Shown piece by piece: positions 7,977 to 16,660 of a stretch of 44,171 bases of DNA (position 1 is its first letter; each line of letters begins with the position of its first letter). The DNA comes from Bacteroidia bacterium. GTDB taxonomy: Bacteria; Bacteroidota; Bacteroidia; Bacteroidales; CAJPTX01. The stretch covers positions 1-44,171 of the forward strand of contig CAJPTC010000024.1 of NCBI GenBank assembly GCA_905373475.1. The letters are read 5' to 3'. The translations under genes were made by a program, and so were the position numbers. Below the pieces are notes generated by a model. That model saw only the letters and a list, made by a program, of their open reading frames with translations. It was not told the origin of the DNA and searched no databases.

Positions 7977-10900
7977 CTACTTCTTTACCACTACAAAAGT
8001 TTTTGTAGCACCACTCGTGTGAGTAAGTCGTAGCAAGTAAAGTCCTTCGGGGAGAGCCTCTGTATCAATCTGCGATATAACATGTCCGAGCTGTGCGGTG
8101 CGTACTATTACGCCTTGTGTATTGATAAGCTCGTATTTTGCACCTTGCCATTCAGCATTTAGTATTCGTAGCTGGCTACCAAACGGATTGGGTGCAACTA
8201 TTGTATTGGCGAACAGTGCGTCTACAACATCAGTACTCCTTTTGAACTTCGCCGTTATTTTCACATCCGCTTTTACTTCATATTGTACTGAGTGCGTGGT
8301 CTTATCTAGCTTTGCTGTAAGATCTTCTTCGTTTACCTTCAGCCACTCCAATTCGTATTTTGCATTTGGTGTAGCAATTATGGTAAGCGTTGTTTTAGCA
8401 ACCTTTGCGCCGTTCTCCAGCACCTTCGTACCCTCTTTAACCACTAGTGTACCATCTTGCGGTTGTACGATTGTTACTGTAAACGAGTCGGAGGGTTGTG
8501 CAGCAGCCTCGAACGCTACCGCGATGGTTACAGCTTGGTTGAAAGTAATAGTCACTCCTGTTTCGGCTTCAGAAAGCTTGTCAGTACCATCTATCGTAAA
8601 GGTCTTAAGTTGGAAACCCGTTTTTGCCTTTGCCGTAACCTTCAGTGTTTCGCCTTTCTTTACCTTGTTTATGCCTGCCACTAGTGCTTGTTCGCCAACC
8701 TTCACTTCGCCATTGAGGTCGCCTGTTACATTGAGCGTTACTTCTATTTCTTCAGTAGGCGGAGGCGTTGTAACCTTCTCAAACGCTACAACAATAGTAA
8801 CATCGGCTTCGAGGACATTGAAAGATGCCGTTTTTGTCGTCTCGTTGTATGTAGGTAACAAATCTGTGTCATTGGCTTTTAGTGTCTTTACTCGATAACC
8901 AGAGGTAGGAGCAGCCTTTATCGTAATGGTGCTATTTTTCTTTACGCCTCCTTCGTTTTCCACTATATTCTGGTCGGCATCAAATACTACAAGTGTGCCC
9001 TCTTCGGCTACAGGAGTTGTGTAACGTACTTTTACTGTTTGTGAGGGATCGGGTATTGTCTTTTCTTCAAACTTGTAGGTAAGAGTTACCTTCTTAGTGG
9101 TTAACCCTTTAGGAACAAGGTATGCATAAGCTTTTTGCGTCTCATCCCAATTCTCAGGTTTACGAATATCCTGCCCATTGGCTTTCAGTTCCGTGAGCTT
9201 GTAATTGCCTTTTCCTACGGCTTTGATATAGATTTTTGTTCCTGCTTCAACGAGGTATTCATTTAAGAGTTCAGTTCCCTTAGAATCGGTAACCGTAAAT
9301 GTTCCCTCTGCAGTATTAGGTGCTCCAAATAGGATGCTTACAAGTTCTACCTTAACGAAGCTATAAGTAATAGTGGCATCTACAGTCCCTACGGTGTAGT
9401 AGTAAGCAGTTTCCGTTGGTACATACGAAGGTAAAATATCGTCTCCGTTTACTTTCAGTTCTTTCAGTTTGTACTCTTCCGTTGGATTTACAACAACTGC
9501 AATCCGCGTATTAGCAGTGACTTCGTCGCCACTCTCTATGAGCTGATTATCGCTGTTAAACACAGAGATTTCTGCCATTTGCTCATCAGGTTCTGTCCAA
9601 TTAACACGAACTTTTTGAGTCTCCTGCTTCTTATCAAATGCAGCTTTAATGTCTACAACTTTGTTAAAGGTCACAGCCACTCCTGTCTCTGCTTCCGCAA
9701 GTTTATCTACTCCATCTATACTAAACGTAGTCAGTTCGTAGCCAGCTTTCGCTTTTGCAGTTATTTTTTGTGTACTCCCCTTTGTTACCTTATTGATTCC
9801 TGCCACGAGAGGTGTTCCCTCTACCATTACATCTCCATTGCCCTGTATTTCTAATACAACGGAGCGCTCATTGCTCTTGCTAAAAAAGGCTTCTAGTTTT
9901 ACATCCTGTGTCAGCGTAAAACTGTGCGATCCACCCCCAACGTTTTCTTCTCTCTTATTGATACGGAAAGCTTCAAGTTCGTAGGTAGAGGCTGGGGCAA
10001 ATGTCGTAATTATGAGCGTGCCATTGGGTGTCAGATTCTCTTTTCCCGCCACTAGCTGTACGCTATTCTTGCCCAATACAGTCATTGTGCCATTTTGCGG
10101 TGTCTCAAACTCTACCTTCCAGTTAACAATTTTGGTCAGAATGGCTTCGACGGTCAAATTCTCCTTGACTTCCAGTTCGGCATCGCCGTAATCCAGCAAA
10201 CTCGTTTTATTAACGCCATTTACTTTCAATTCTAGCTCGGCTTGAGCCTTGTTGTAATCTACGTTTACATAGAGTTTTTGTCCCTCATCTAGTGTATGGT
10301 TGCCCATTGCGAGCTTTTCACCAGTTGGTGTCTTTCGTACATTTAGACTTCCTTCGCCTGTACCGCTTTTGCTGAGTTGAACAGTATATGTTGGCTTCGT
10401 GCCAGTTGCATTTACAACAATCTCGCAAGTAGTTTTTAGTTTATGAGCTCCGTGCGTAAGCGTTGCAGTAAGTTTTGCTTTCCCGTCCTTTAGTCCTTGT
10501 ACAGTGGGAATGGTTTTGTCTACGATTTTAAGTACTCCATACCCTTCGTCGTATTCGCCAGGGAGTTCGTACTTAATGTCCTTTTTATCGAGCCCCGTAG
10601 CAAGATCCATAGTCACCGTTATTGTGGCATTCTTAGCACAATAGTATTGAGGTTGTGCAAAGGCGAAGCGTAGATATTCGTCTCCTTTAATTGTCCAATG
10701 GAGTACGTTAACAAGCTTGTCGTGTGCATCTTTTGCCTCTACTGAGCTATAAACAAGCGCGTCTACCTCGAACATTACATTCGTGTTGGTCTCTGTGTTG
10801 TTTGCCCAGCCGATGAGTGTCTTCTCATAGTTCGCCAAGGAGAACGCTTTGACTGCGCCCAAACTAATCTTTTTCACATTTTTGAGCTTCCACGATTGCA

Positions 10901-11459
10901 TAGGCTGGTTGTACATATCGCACCCGTCAAAGATCTTTTCAAGAAATTCGACATGGGTCATGTCCCAAGTATTCAGGTTGGAATTGAAGCGTTTACAGCC
11001 AGCAAACATCTTGTTACAGTTCGTCACGTTCTCCAGTTTCGGTTGCCCGTTATTGGCAGCTGTCAAATTCTCGCATTTTGCAAATGCCTCTTCCATAGAA
11101 GACCATTGTACATCGCCCCAGTCGGTCACTCGCAACAGTTGTTTGGCAGCGTCGTTGGCTGCTGTCCAGCCGAAGCGGACATATTCAACACCTTCTGGTC
11201 CCATTTTTACCTCGTAGGTCTGGTTTGCTGCCAGTCCGTCTACGGAAAACATGTTGTTCTCGTCGGAACTTGATACGGTTATATTCTTAATTTGCGTAGA
11301 GCCTTTCCAGATCTCGAGCTTCCAGTTTGTGCCTTTGACGGGGAAAGTGAGTTTGCCGTCGGCATCTGCTCGCCATTCTGTTACGAACGGACGGCTTTGT
11401 GCCCATGCCGAGGTAAGCAGTACAGCGAATAGAATGAGTAAAAGTTGTAATTTCTTCAT
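7977..11459 (-). CDS. T9SS-exported surface protein: BspA-like (DUF285) region, InlB-B-type repeats, Por sorting tail
   Basis: The protein has 1160 residues with signal peptide MKKLQLLLILFAVLLTSAWA. The N-terminal ~250 residues have the DUF285/BspA-like pattern (FRFG-type YVRFGWTAAND, then NCNKMFAGCKRFNSNLNTWD and IFDGCDMYNQPMQSW), typical of surface adhesins. The middle is a chain of about nine beta-rich repeats of roughly 70-90 residues, related to the InlB B-repeat/Flg_new group. Two are nearly alike (GDVMVEGTPLVAGINKV and GEVKVGEQALVAGINKV). The last ~75 residues (TIVAPNPFGSQLRIL ... LPEGLYLLRLTHTSGATKTF) are a type A T9SS sorting domain. The product should therefore cross the outer membrane through the Por system and be anchored on the surface. 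It is monocistronic, with its own promoter and terminator. Adhesin or biofilm function is inferred only from family. Confidence 0.88.
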   Translation of the reverse strand: MKKLQLLLILFAVLLTSAWAQSRPFVTEWRADADGKLTFPVKGTNWKLEIWKGSTQIKNITVSSSDENNMFSVDGLAANQTYEVKMGPEGVEYVRFGWTAANDAAKQLLRVTDWGDVQWSSMEEAFAKCENLTAANNGQPKLENVTNCNKMFAGCKRFNSNLNTWDMTHVEFLEKIFDGCDMYNQPMQSWKLKNVKKISLGAVKAFSLANYEKTLIGWANNTETNTNVMFEVDALVYSSVEAKDAHDKLVNVLHWTIKGDEYLRFAFAQPQYYCAKNATITVTMDLATGLDKKDIKYELPGEYDEGYGVLKIVDKTIPTVQGLKDGKAKLTATLTHGAHKLKTTCEIVVNATGTKPTYTVQLSKSGTGEGSLNVRKTPTGEKLAMGNHTLDEGQKLYVNVDYNKAQAELELKVNGVNKTSLLDYGDAELEVKENLTVEAILTKIVNWKVEFETPQNGTMTVLGKNSVQLVAGKENLTPNGTLIITTFAPASTYELEAFRINKREENVGGGSHSFTLTQDVKLEAFFSKSNERSVVLEIQGNGDVMVEGTPLVAGINKVTKGSTQKITAKAKAGYELTTFSIDGVDKLAEAETGVAVTFNKVVDIKAAFDKKQETQKVRVNWTEPDEQMAEISVFNSDNQLIESGDEVTANTRIAVVVNPTEEYKLKELKVNGDDILPSYVPTETAYYYTVGTVDATITYSFVKVELVSILFGAPNTAEGTFTVTDSKGTELLNEYLVEAGTKIYIKAVGKGNYKLTELKANGQDIRKPENWDETQKAYAYLVPKGLTTKKVTLTYKFEEKTIPDPSQTVKVRYTTPVAEEGTLVVFDADQNIVENEGGVKKNSTITIKAAPTSGYRVKTLKANDTDLLPTYNETTKTASFNVLEADVTIVVAFEKVTTPPPTEEIEVTLNVTGDLNGEVKVGEQALVAGINKVKKGETLKVTAKAKTGFQLKTFTIDGTDKLSEAETGVTITFNQAVTIAVAFEAAAQPSDSFTVTIVQPQDGTLVVKEGTKVLENGAKVAKTTLTIIATPNAKYELEWLKVNEEDLTAKLDKTTHSVQYEVKADVKITAKFKRSTDVVDALFANTIVAPNPFGSQLRILNAEWQGAKYELINTQGVIVRTAQLGHVISQIDTEALPEGLYLLRLTHTSGATKTFVVVKK

Positions 11460-11527
11460 CTTAAAATATACATTTGGGTTGTTTTCAACAGCGCGTTAAG
11501 CGACACGGTTAACGCATATTTAATGCA

Positions 11528-11535
11528 CAAAGGTA
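11528..11535 (-). promoter_or_regulatory. -7 element (TACCTTTG on minus strand) for the T9SS surface protein
   Basis: The plus strand reads CAAAGGTA, giving minus-strand TACCTTTG, an exact TAnnTTTG match. It lies ~70 bp upstream of the ATG. A TTGACA sequence on the minus strand starts at 11563, but its 25-nt spacing is longer than usual. Confidence 0.55.
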
Positions 11536-11546
11536 CGTAATGTTTA

Positions 11547-11582
11547 CGGCTATCTGTTGTCAATCTAAATAACAGATAACCG
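11547..11582. promoter_or_regulatory. Imperfect inverted repeat overlapping the -33 region of the adhesin promoter
   Basis: CGGCTATCTGTT (11547-11558) and AACAGATAACCG (11571-11582) are complementary over 12 positions with one G-T mismatch, separated by 12 nt. The arms flank the expected -33 region upstream of the -7 element, the usual position for an operator. No regulator gene is adjacent. Confidence 0.4.
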
Positions 11583-11886
11583 TTTGGACTCATCGTAGAT
11601 GAGGGCTTTTTGATGCCTAAATGAGCTGATATATAGTTTTAGAACCCAGCGATTTTAGCAGGGTAATTTCCACTGATAACGACCAAGACCACCAAAAAAC
11701 AACAATGGATACTGTCTATTCTTTACCAGATTTATGCTTATAAGATAAATCAGCGAATTAGAATAATGCTGTGTGCTTTAAATTTTAACTTAAAGGCTGG
11801 TTATCAATATTATAATTCCGTATGTCTATGCGCAATGAATGGTATTTTTATGAGTTAATATAACTCTAATTACAACCATGACGGGT

Positions 11887-13938
11887 TTAATTATTTGCAG
11901 ACTCTCCTTTTTTATTTTGCCACTCATTGGCAATATTGCTCCAGTCAATTTCTCGTTCTTTTGCGCCTGTCCAAACATCCCAATAATCAGGATCATTAGA
12001 CTGAGGACGTTGTTCTTCACGCAATGTTCGCATTTTTACCATAACTGGCAACTCTGAAGCCCAGCCTAATAGCACAGCATATTGCGAAGGAAGCGATGGC
12101 ATTTCTCGGAGAATTCCTCTCATATTGTCTGGCAGCAATCGGTGAATTAATTCTTGATCCTTATCATTTGATATACGGTGCAGTAGGAACGAATTGCATT
12201 GCGACAAAACTGTCGGTGATAATTCAGAAGGTCTTTGCGATGACAAAACCAATCCTAACCCGAATTTTCGTCCCTCTCGTGCTATCTTTTCAAATATCTT
12301 ACAACATTGAATAGTTGGTCCTGTGTTTTCGGCATCATCATTGTATCGTTTGACAAAATAATGAGCCTCTTCCATAACTAAAACGGTCGGTAGACATTGC
12401 TTATTCAGTTTGAGATAACGTTGCTGTGTTTCTAATATCATACGAGCTATAACTGCTGTAATGATACCCGTTACATCTGATGGAAGTAGAGATAAGTCAA
12501 TAATTGTTAGCGATTCTTCATTATTCGTTCCTATATAGTCATCTAGCCAATCACTTAACTGGAGAGTATTATTATCAATAACTTTCCTGACACGTACATC
12601 TGTCAGTAATGTTTTGATACGAGGCATTAGAGTGACAATATGGTCTGTTGTTCTCAGTATCTCTGCATTAGCTTCTATGGAACGAACAAAATTCTCACCA
12701 GTGAATGGGATAGGACTATCCTCATCGGTGGGCAAAAACTCTTCTTCTCGACCACCAGATTTAATATAGACCTCCTTTAATTTGACTATTAAATTATCTA
12801 TTTCCTCTCTTTTATAATCATAATGAGCATATTGTGCTGATCTGTCATTTTTTAGTGTTTCAAATAGGTCTTGAAATGCTTGAATTGCCTCATTTAGTTC
12901 TTCTGAGTATTCTTGTGCTCTTGTAATTCCACTTGCCCACTTTTCTACAGATTGATGAAAGCTCTTTGAAATAGGAAATCCTTTCCAAGGGTTACCAGAG
13001 GCTTTGTTGACCTTAATAGCGTCAATAATGGTACGAACATAGTTTGCTAGCTCTCGTTCTTTTGTTTGCCCTTCGAAGACATTACCACTTCTTACCGATT
13101 TTAGAGCATGAACAATGGTTGTCCTATGTGTTTTGGGAGAGGCTTTGGTAAAGCCACACCACTCGTCTGTATTCCAAAACCACAGCGGAACTTCAAGTTG
13201 TTTTTCAGCATTCCCTTCGACATTAACGGTATAGATATTTGCATTCGACTTATCCGCAAAAGCTTTGCTATACTCTCCATTCGGGTCTAGTACTATGAAG
13301 CGACTATTTACAGTTTCTTTCCCATCAGCAAGTTTCTCTCTGGCACTTTCAATCGACCATCGAATCAAGCCTGCCACAGAACAAGATTTTCCGCTTCCAG
13401 TATTTCCAAGTACGGCAAGATGCCTTCCAAATAGACGATTAGGGTCAATCATCACCTTGGCATTACCCACTAATGGACTGTTGCCAATATACACTCTTCG
13501 GTTATCTCCTGATTCAACAATAGAGCGCAACTGTTCATCTGTAGGCAATATGACTATATCACCAACAGATGGGAAAGATTCAAGACCTCGTTTAAATTTA
13601 TAGCCAGTCTCGATAGATCGGAGAGTACCCACAGGTTGAAGTTCAATTTTCCTTAAAGGAAAAGGCAAATCAATCAAACCAAAGTCTTGAAAACCTCTCC
13701 GCTTAGGATAAGGAGAACGCTGGATTGTGATCCACGATACCTGTCCGACAACAAAACCAAGGTCAACTGCTATCATAACATAACCATTGATACGTGGAAA
13801 GTTCCGAGGTGTTCCTGTATTTAACGCAACACTATCTGGCGATTCTATGTCGAGCAGCACTTCTATTCTATCTGGAGATACATATTCTACCGTACCGATG
13901 CGCAAAGAAGCAAGATATTCAATGTGTGTTGTAGCCAT
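11887..13938 (-). CDS. herA: HerA-family hexameric ATPase, SIR2-HerA defence system
   Basis: The protein has 683 residues. The first ~100 resemble the HAS-barrel of HerA proteins. Walker A is GNTGSGKS (178-185), Walker B is TVLVMEEAH (518-526; E523 and E524), and it is followed by GLVLSSQRPSELSPTVLSQC (563-581), a motif typical of HerA/VirB4-like ATPases. Residues ~340-400 form a charged helical insertion. HerA ATPases form hexameric DNA translocases; in SIR2-HerA (Nezha-type) defence the hexamer associates with SIR2 and controls NAD+ depletion during phage infection. The gene begins 19 bp after the SIR2 stop, so the pair is an operon. Both nucleotide-binding motifs look intact. The DNA appears richer in AT than the flanking genes, fitting horizontal gain (judged by eye). 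Confidence 0.9.
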   Translation of the reverse strand: MATTHIEYLASLRIGTVEYVSPDRIEVLLDIESPDSVALNTGTPRNFPRINGYVMIAVDLGFVVGQVSWITIQRSPYPKRRGFQDFGLIDLPFPLRKIELQPVGTLRSIETGYKFKRGLESFPSVGDIVILPTDEQLRSIVESGDNRRVYIGNSPLVGNAKVMIDPNRLFGRHLAVLGNTGSGKSCSVAGLIRWSIESAREKLADGKETVNSRFIVLDPNGEYSKAFADKSNANIYTVNVEGNAEKQLEVPLWFWNTDEWCGFTKASPKTHRTTIVHALKSVRSGNVFEGQTKERELANYVRTIIDAIKVNKASGNPWKGFPISKSFHQSVEKWASGITRAQEYSEELNEAIQAFQDLFETLKNDRSAQYAHYDYKREEIDNLIVKLKEVYIKSGGREEEFLPTDEDSPIPFTGENFVRSIEANAEILRTTDHIVTLMPRIKTLLTDVRVRKVIDNNTLQLSDWLDDYIGTNNEESLTIIDLSLLPSDVTGIITAVIARMILETQQRYLKLNKQCLPTVLVMEEAHYFVKRYNDDAENTGPTIQCCKIFEKIAREGRKFGLGLVLSSQRPSELSPTVLSQCNSFLLHRISNDKDQELIHRLLPDNMRGILREMPSLPSQYAVLLGWASELPVMVKMRTLREEQRPQSNDPDYWDVWTGAKEREIDWSNIANEWQNKKGESANN

Positions 13939-13957
13939 AGACTATGCAATTGATTTT

Positions 13958-15367
13958 TTAATTAGCTTGTTCTTCTAAAGTGGAGATATCTGCAAAAAGC
14001 GGCGTTTGTACTGTAGTCTGCTTGTCAGGACTCGCAGCTCCCATGCGATGCTGTAATAACTCTGCCATTCTAATCGTAGTTCTGTCGATGGCAGATTTAG
14101 GTAGGTAGGCATTAGCAAGATTCGTAATATCTCCCAAATTATTCCCTATCAATATCGACATCTGAGCGTTATGTGCAGAGTCAGAATAAAACTTTAAGAT
14201 GCGACCTATCGGATCGTTATACGAAATGATGACTAAATGAGTTGAAGGAATTGTGAGCATATCATGGATGACTCTATTTATATGTTCATCTGCAAATCCG
14301 TAGCCATAGGTAACCAGAGTGCTATTAGGTCTGCAAATGGAGGCGGCAAAGTCTCGAAATAGCTCTACATACGGATACTCTGCTGTCTCACGATCTTTTG
14401 CGGAATTTGGATAAATCATCAATTTCAAGGCATTTGCACTATCCAGACTAGGAGCCTCTAGATAAGGAGTAATAGCTTTTGCACCAAACGGAAGCCCTAT
14501 ACGGCGTATCTCTCCACCATTCTGTACCCAATCAACGGAACCATGAAGTTTTGTCAAGCGTGCCACACCTTCCAAATAGCGAGGCTCTCCTCTAATACCA
14601 GGGGGATTGTAGTGAATGTCTAAATTGAGTCTTGAAGAACGGAATATAGGCATCATATTCCCTACGAATCTATCCATTAGGTGAATTCCAGCCAATTCCG
14701 CACCAATTTCAATAAGGCGATCGTAATTAGTTGTGAAAATGTTTAACCTTTCTTTGTTCCCTGTACGACTCGCAAAACTTAAGAGAAAATTAACCAGTAC
14801 TCGATATGAGTTCTCCCGTTTATCTTCTTGGGCTGTCGCGATTCTATTCTCTGAGTTTAATATGGACTTTGCAAAATCTGAAATGATTGAATTGAGTTCC
14901 TGCTCCAATTTTGTGGCATTATCTTCCTCTTGAAGGACTTTTAGTCCTCGGAGTAAATCGTTAGCACTTCTTATTTGGTCTTCAATATTACCATTCTTAC
15001 GACCGCTAGCTTCCGCAGATCTCTGAGCTGCAGATTCAATCTTATCTTTGTAGTTCGTAAATGTAGTCTGCTCCATTGTAGTGCCAGAACCTGCTCCTGA
15101 TAGAACACTGATAGCATTTGTTATACCAGACCCGCACAAAAGAGATAAGTGTTCAGACTGGAAAAGAGAAGTTAGCCAAGGTTCTATACGTGAACGAAAA
15201 ACGCTGTTATTCACAACACTATCGTTGTCGTTAGGCAACCAACTACATACCTTAGGATTTTGTACTTTGCCTTCTCGGTCAACAAGAATCAGCTCGTGAT
15301 CATCTCTTGTCTTAATCACATTGCCTCCCTTCTCTAGGAATGTATCTATTTCTGATTTCCCGCTCAT
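13958..15367 (-). CDS. SIR2-family NADase, effector of SIR2-HerA defence system
   Basis: The protein has 469 residues and starts at ATG 15367. The SIR2 fold is recognisable from LLCGSGITNA (77-86; the NAD-binding GAG(I/L)S position), FTTNYDRLIE (211-220; N214 is the predicted catalytic Asn), LHGSVDW (274-280; H275 is the predicted catalytic His) and TYGYGFADEHINR (353-365). In defence SIR2 proteins these residues hydrolyse NAD+ to abort infection, and all are present here. Between the first and second motifs lies a ~110-residue helical, charged insertion (about 95-200), and ~70 residues precede the fold. No signal peptide is present, so it acts in the cytoplasm. It is the first gene of a two-gene operon with HerA and has a well-formed promoter. 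Confidence 0.9.
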   Translation of the reverse strand: MSGKSEIDTFLEKGGNVIKTRDDHELILVDREGKVQNPKVCSWLPNDNDSVVNNSVFRSRIEPWLTSLFQSEHLSLLCGSGITNAISVLSGAGSGTTMEQTTFTNYKDKIESAAQRSAEASGRKNGNIEDQIRSANDLLRGLKVLQEEDNATKLEQELNSIISDFAKSILNSENRIATAQEDKRENSYRVLVNFLLSFASRTGNKERLNIFTTNYDRLIEIGAELAGIHLMDRFVGNMMPIFRSSRLNLDIHYNPPGIRGEPRYLEGVARLTKLHGSVDWVQNGGEIRRIGLPFGAKAITPYLEAPSLDSANALKLMIYPNSAKDRETAEYPYVELFRDFAASICRPNSTLVTYGYGFADEHINRVIHDMLTIPSTHLVIISYNDPIGRILKFYSDSAHNAQMSILIGNNLGDITNLANAYLPKSAIDRTTIRMAELLQHRMGAASPDKQTTVQTPLFADISTLEEQAN

Positions 15368-15373
15368 TTATAA

Positions 15374-15390
15374 ATAAAATTAAATTTTAT
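15374..15390. repeat. AT-only palindrome in the SIR2-HerA leader
   Basis: ATAAAAT-TAA-ATTTTAT is a perfect 7-bp inverted repeat between the -7 element and the start codon. AT-only palindromes arise easily by chance, so function is uncertain. Confidence 0.35.
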
Positions 15391-15393
15391 ACT

Positions 15394-15424
15394 CAAAATT
15401 AGTTGTTTGTTATAAACAACCAAA
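15394..15424 (-). promoter_or_regulatory. SIR2-HerA promoter, TTTG-N19-TAATTTTG
   Basis: On the minus strand the -33 TTTG (15424-15421) is separated by exactly 19 nt from the -7 TAATTTTG (15401-15394). This is the Bacteroidota sigma-ABfr consensus. The predicted start site lies about 20 bp upstream of the SIR2 ATG. Confidence 0.65.
15402..15420. promoter_or_regulatory. Perfect inverted repeat filling the SIR2-HerA promoter spacer; candidate operator
   Basis: GTTGTTT-GTTAT-AAACAAC has perfect 7-bp arms and a 5-nt centre. It occupies exactly the 19-bp spacer between the -33 and -7 elements, where a bound repressor would block RNA polymerase. No regulator gene is adjacent. Confidence 0.45.
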
Positions 15425-15735
15425 CTAAATCTTTTAATAGCTCTTTTAAACTTTTAGGCGACTCTTCCCCAACCCATCTTCCCCGTTTTTCTTTTTAATG
15501 CCTAAACGTAACTCTTCCCCCCTTCCTAGGGGGGTATTTCCACCCTTTTTACCTCTTTTGCCCCAAGTAAAAACGAAAGTTAATAGTGGCGCAAAGCTTC
15601 AAGTTAGAGGTGTAAAGTAGGGGAGTAACACTTTCGCAAAGTAAGCATCAAAATGCGTGTTAGGTCTGACAATATGCAGGTGTGTGATGATGCCCCCTTT
15701 ATCTACCCTCCTGCAGACTACGAAAGTTGAGTTAT

Positions 15736-16653
15736 TTATTTTTCGTAAGGTATTAACAGCTTAAATCCGTGCCCACGTAGTAGAACATGTTTTGAGCGAA
15801 CTGCTTCGACGATAAGCTGTTGCTTGCCTTCTGTAAGCCCCGAGTTCGTAAACTCGTCAGGGTAGCGCATGGCAAATGTTAGCGTTAATACATCGCCCAC
15901 TTTCGGCTGAACAACAGGAGGGGTTATTTTTAGGATGCGTTGAGAAGAATACGGATTTACATTGTTGATGAGCCATACTCCCACGCCTGGGCGTTGTACC
16001 ATCATCACGGAATTCATAATCGGATAAAGAGTTCGCGAAGTAGTGCCATAAACCCCTATCTCATCAGCTGTCCCTTTGCAACGCACTACGACTTGTATAT
16101 CGCGTTTCCGCCCATCTTGTGCCACTACCGTAATGGTAGCATCGCCCTCGGCTATGGCATTGATCTCCATAATCCCCGTACGCCCATTCCAGTTCACCTG
16201 TAGAATTTGTTCGGGGTCGTTTATTTGCAGGCTTGTTTCGTCACCCCCACCACTGAGGCTTAAAAATTTACTTTCATCGCGTGGGAAGAGATGCACCACA
16301 TCCTGACTCACACTGAGCTCGGGTACGACTACACGGATGTCTAGTCGCTTTTTGTAGTCGCCAGAAAGGATTGTTGCATACGTCTCACCTTCCAGATGCC
16401 CTGTTATGCGCATTGTGTCCATACTCACCTTTACGCTTGCAACACGCGAATCGGCGACACTGGCAGAATATTTCCCATTCCCCCCCGATAGGAGTAGTGT
16501 CCGTGTCGTTAGCTTACTAAAAGCGACCTCGGAGAGGTGCTCTGAGCCATTTATTTCAATCTCTCGCCCTTCTTCTTTCAGATGTTTTTCGCAGGCAGAG
16601 AGTAGAATGACAAGTGCAAGCGCGATATATGTATAGAGGTGTTTTGTGCCCAT
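15736..16653 (-). CDS. Ig-like-fold surface lipoprotein, last gene of the uptake operon
   Basis: The protein has 305 residues with lipobox LLSAC (C21). The body looks like two tandem Ig-like (Big-type) modules of ~85 residues, each with a Ser-Gly-Gly motif (LLLSGGNGKYS; FLSLSGGGDETS) and a core such as GDATITVVAQDGRKRDIQVVV. A C-terminal beta domain of ~90 residues contains VWLINNVNPYSSQRIL. I do not recognise a named family. It starts 7 bp after the preceding gene, so it is co-transcribed with the uptake operon. The first Ser-Gly-Gly lies on a G7 homopolymer (16490-16496), similar to tracts in two neighbouring genes. It is probably an outer-membrane accessory lipoprotein. Confidence 0.75.
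   Translation of the reverse strand: MGTKHLYTYIALALVILLSACEKHLKEEGREIEINGSEHLSEVAFSKLTTRTLLLSGGNGKYSASVADSRVASVKVSMDTMRITGHLEGETYATILSGDYKKRLDIRVVVPELSVSQDVVHLFPRDESKFLSLSGGGDETSLQINDPEQILQVNWNGRTGIMEINAIAEGDATITVVAQDGRKRDIQVVVRCKGTADEIGVYGTTSRTLYPIMNSVMMVQRPGVGVWLINNVNPYSSQRILKITPPVVQPKVGDVLTLTFAMRYPDEFTNSGLTEGKQQLIVEAVRSKHVLLRGHGFKLLIPYEK
16490..16496 (-). repeat. Homopolymer G7 (coding strand) at Ser-Gly-Gly codons
   Basis: Seven consecutive G residues on the coding strand encode part of LLLSGGNG. The tract is in frame here. A slip of one base would truncate the lipoprotein. Confidence 0.8.
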
Positions 16654-16660
16654 GATTGTA

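Larger units (their letters stand above)
11460..11886. other. AT-rich intergenic region between the T9SS adhesin and SIR2-HerA operon
   Basis: This stretch of about 430 bp has no credible gene. It holds the adhesin promoter (-7 at 11528-11535) and a 12-bp inverted repeat (11547-11582). The part nearest herA (about 11640-11886) is notably AT-rich and shows no clear terminator or attachment site. Confidence 0.6.
15368..15735. other. Intergenic region upstream of SIR2-HerA and downstream of the uptake operon
   Basis: This stretch of about 370 bp has no gene. It contains the SIR2-HerA promoter and two palindromes (15374-15390 and 15402-15420). It also holds a pyrimidine-rich tract with a C6-TTCCTA-G6 hairpin (15517-15534). 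No T-tailed terminator for the long uptake operon could be identified. Confidence 0.6.

Noticed and set aside
8098..8898. Plus-strand open frame of 266 codons, Ser/Thr/Val-rich
   Set aside because: Antisense shadow of the repetitive T9SS protein, whose sorting domain and signal peptide are unambiguous.
15517..15534. C6-TTCCTA-G6 hairpin as terminator of the uptake operon
   Set aside because: It lies ~200 bp from the operon end with no T-tail on the minus strand, so the evidence is too weak to call.
11460..15735. Integrated mobile element carrying SIR2-HerA
   Set aside because: No integrase, transposase, tRNA target or flanking direct repeats could be found; only the AT-rich impression remains.
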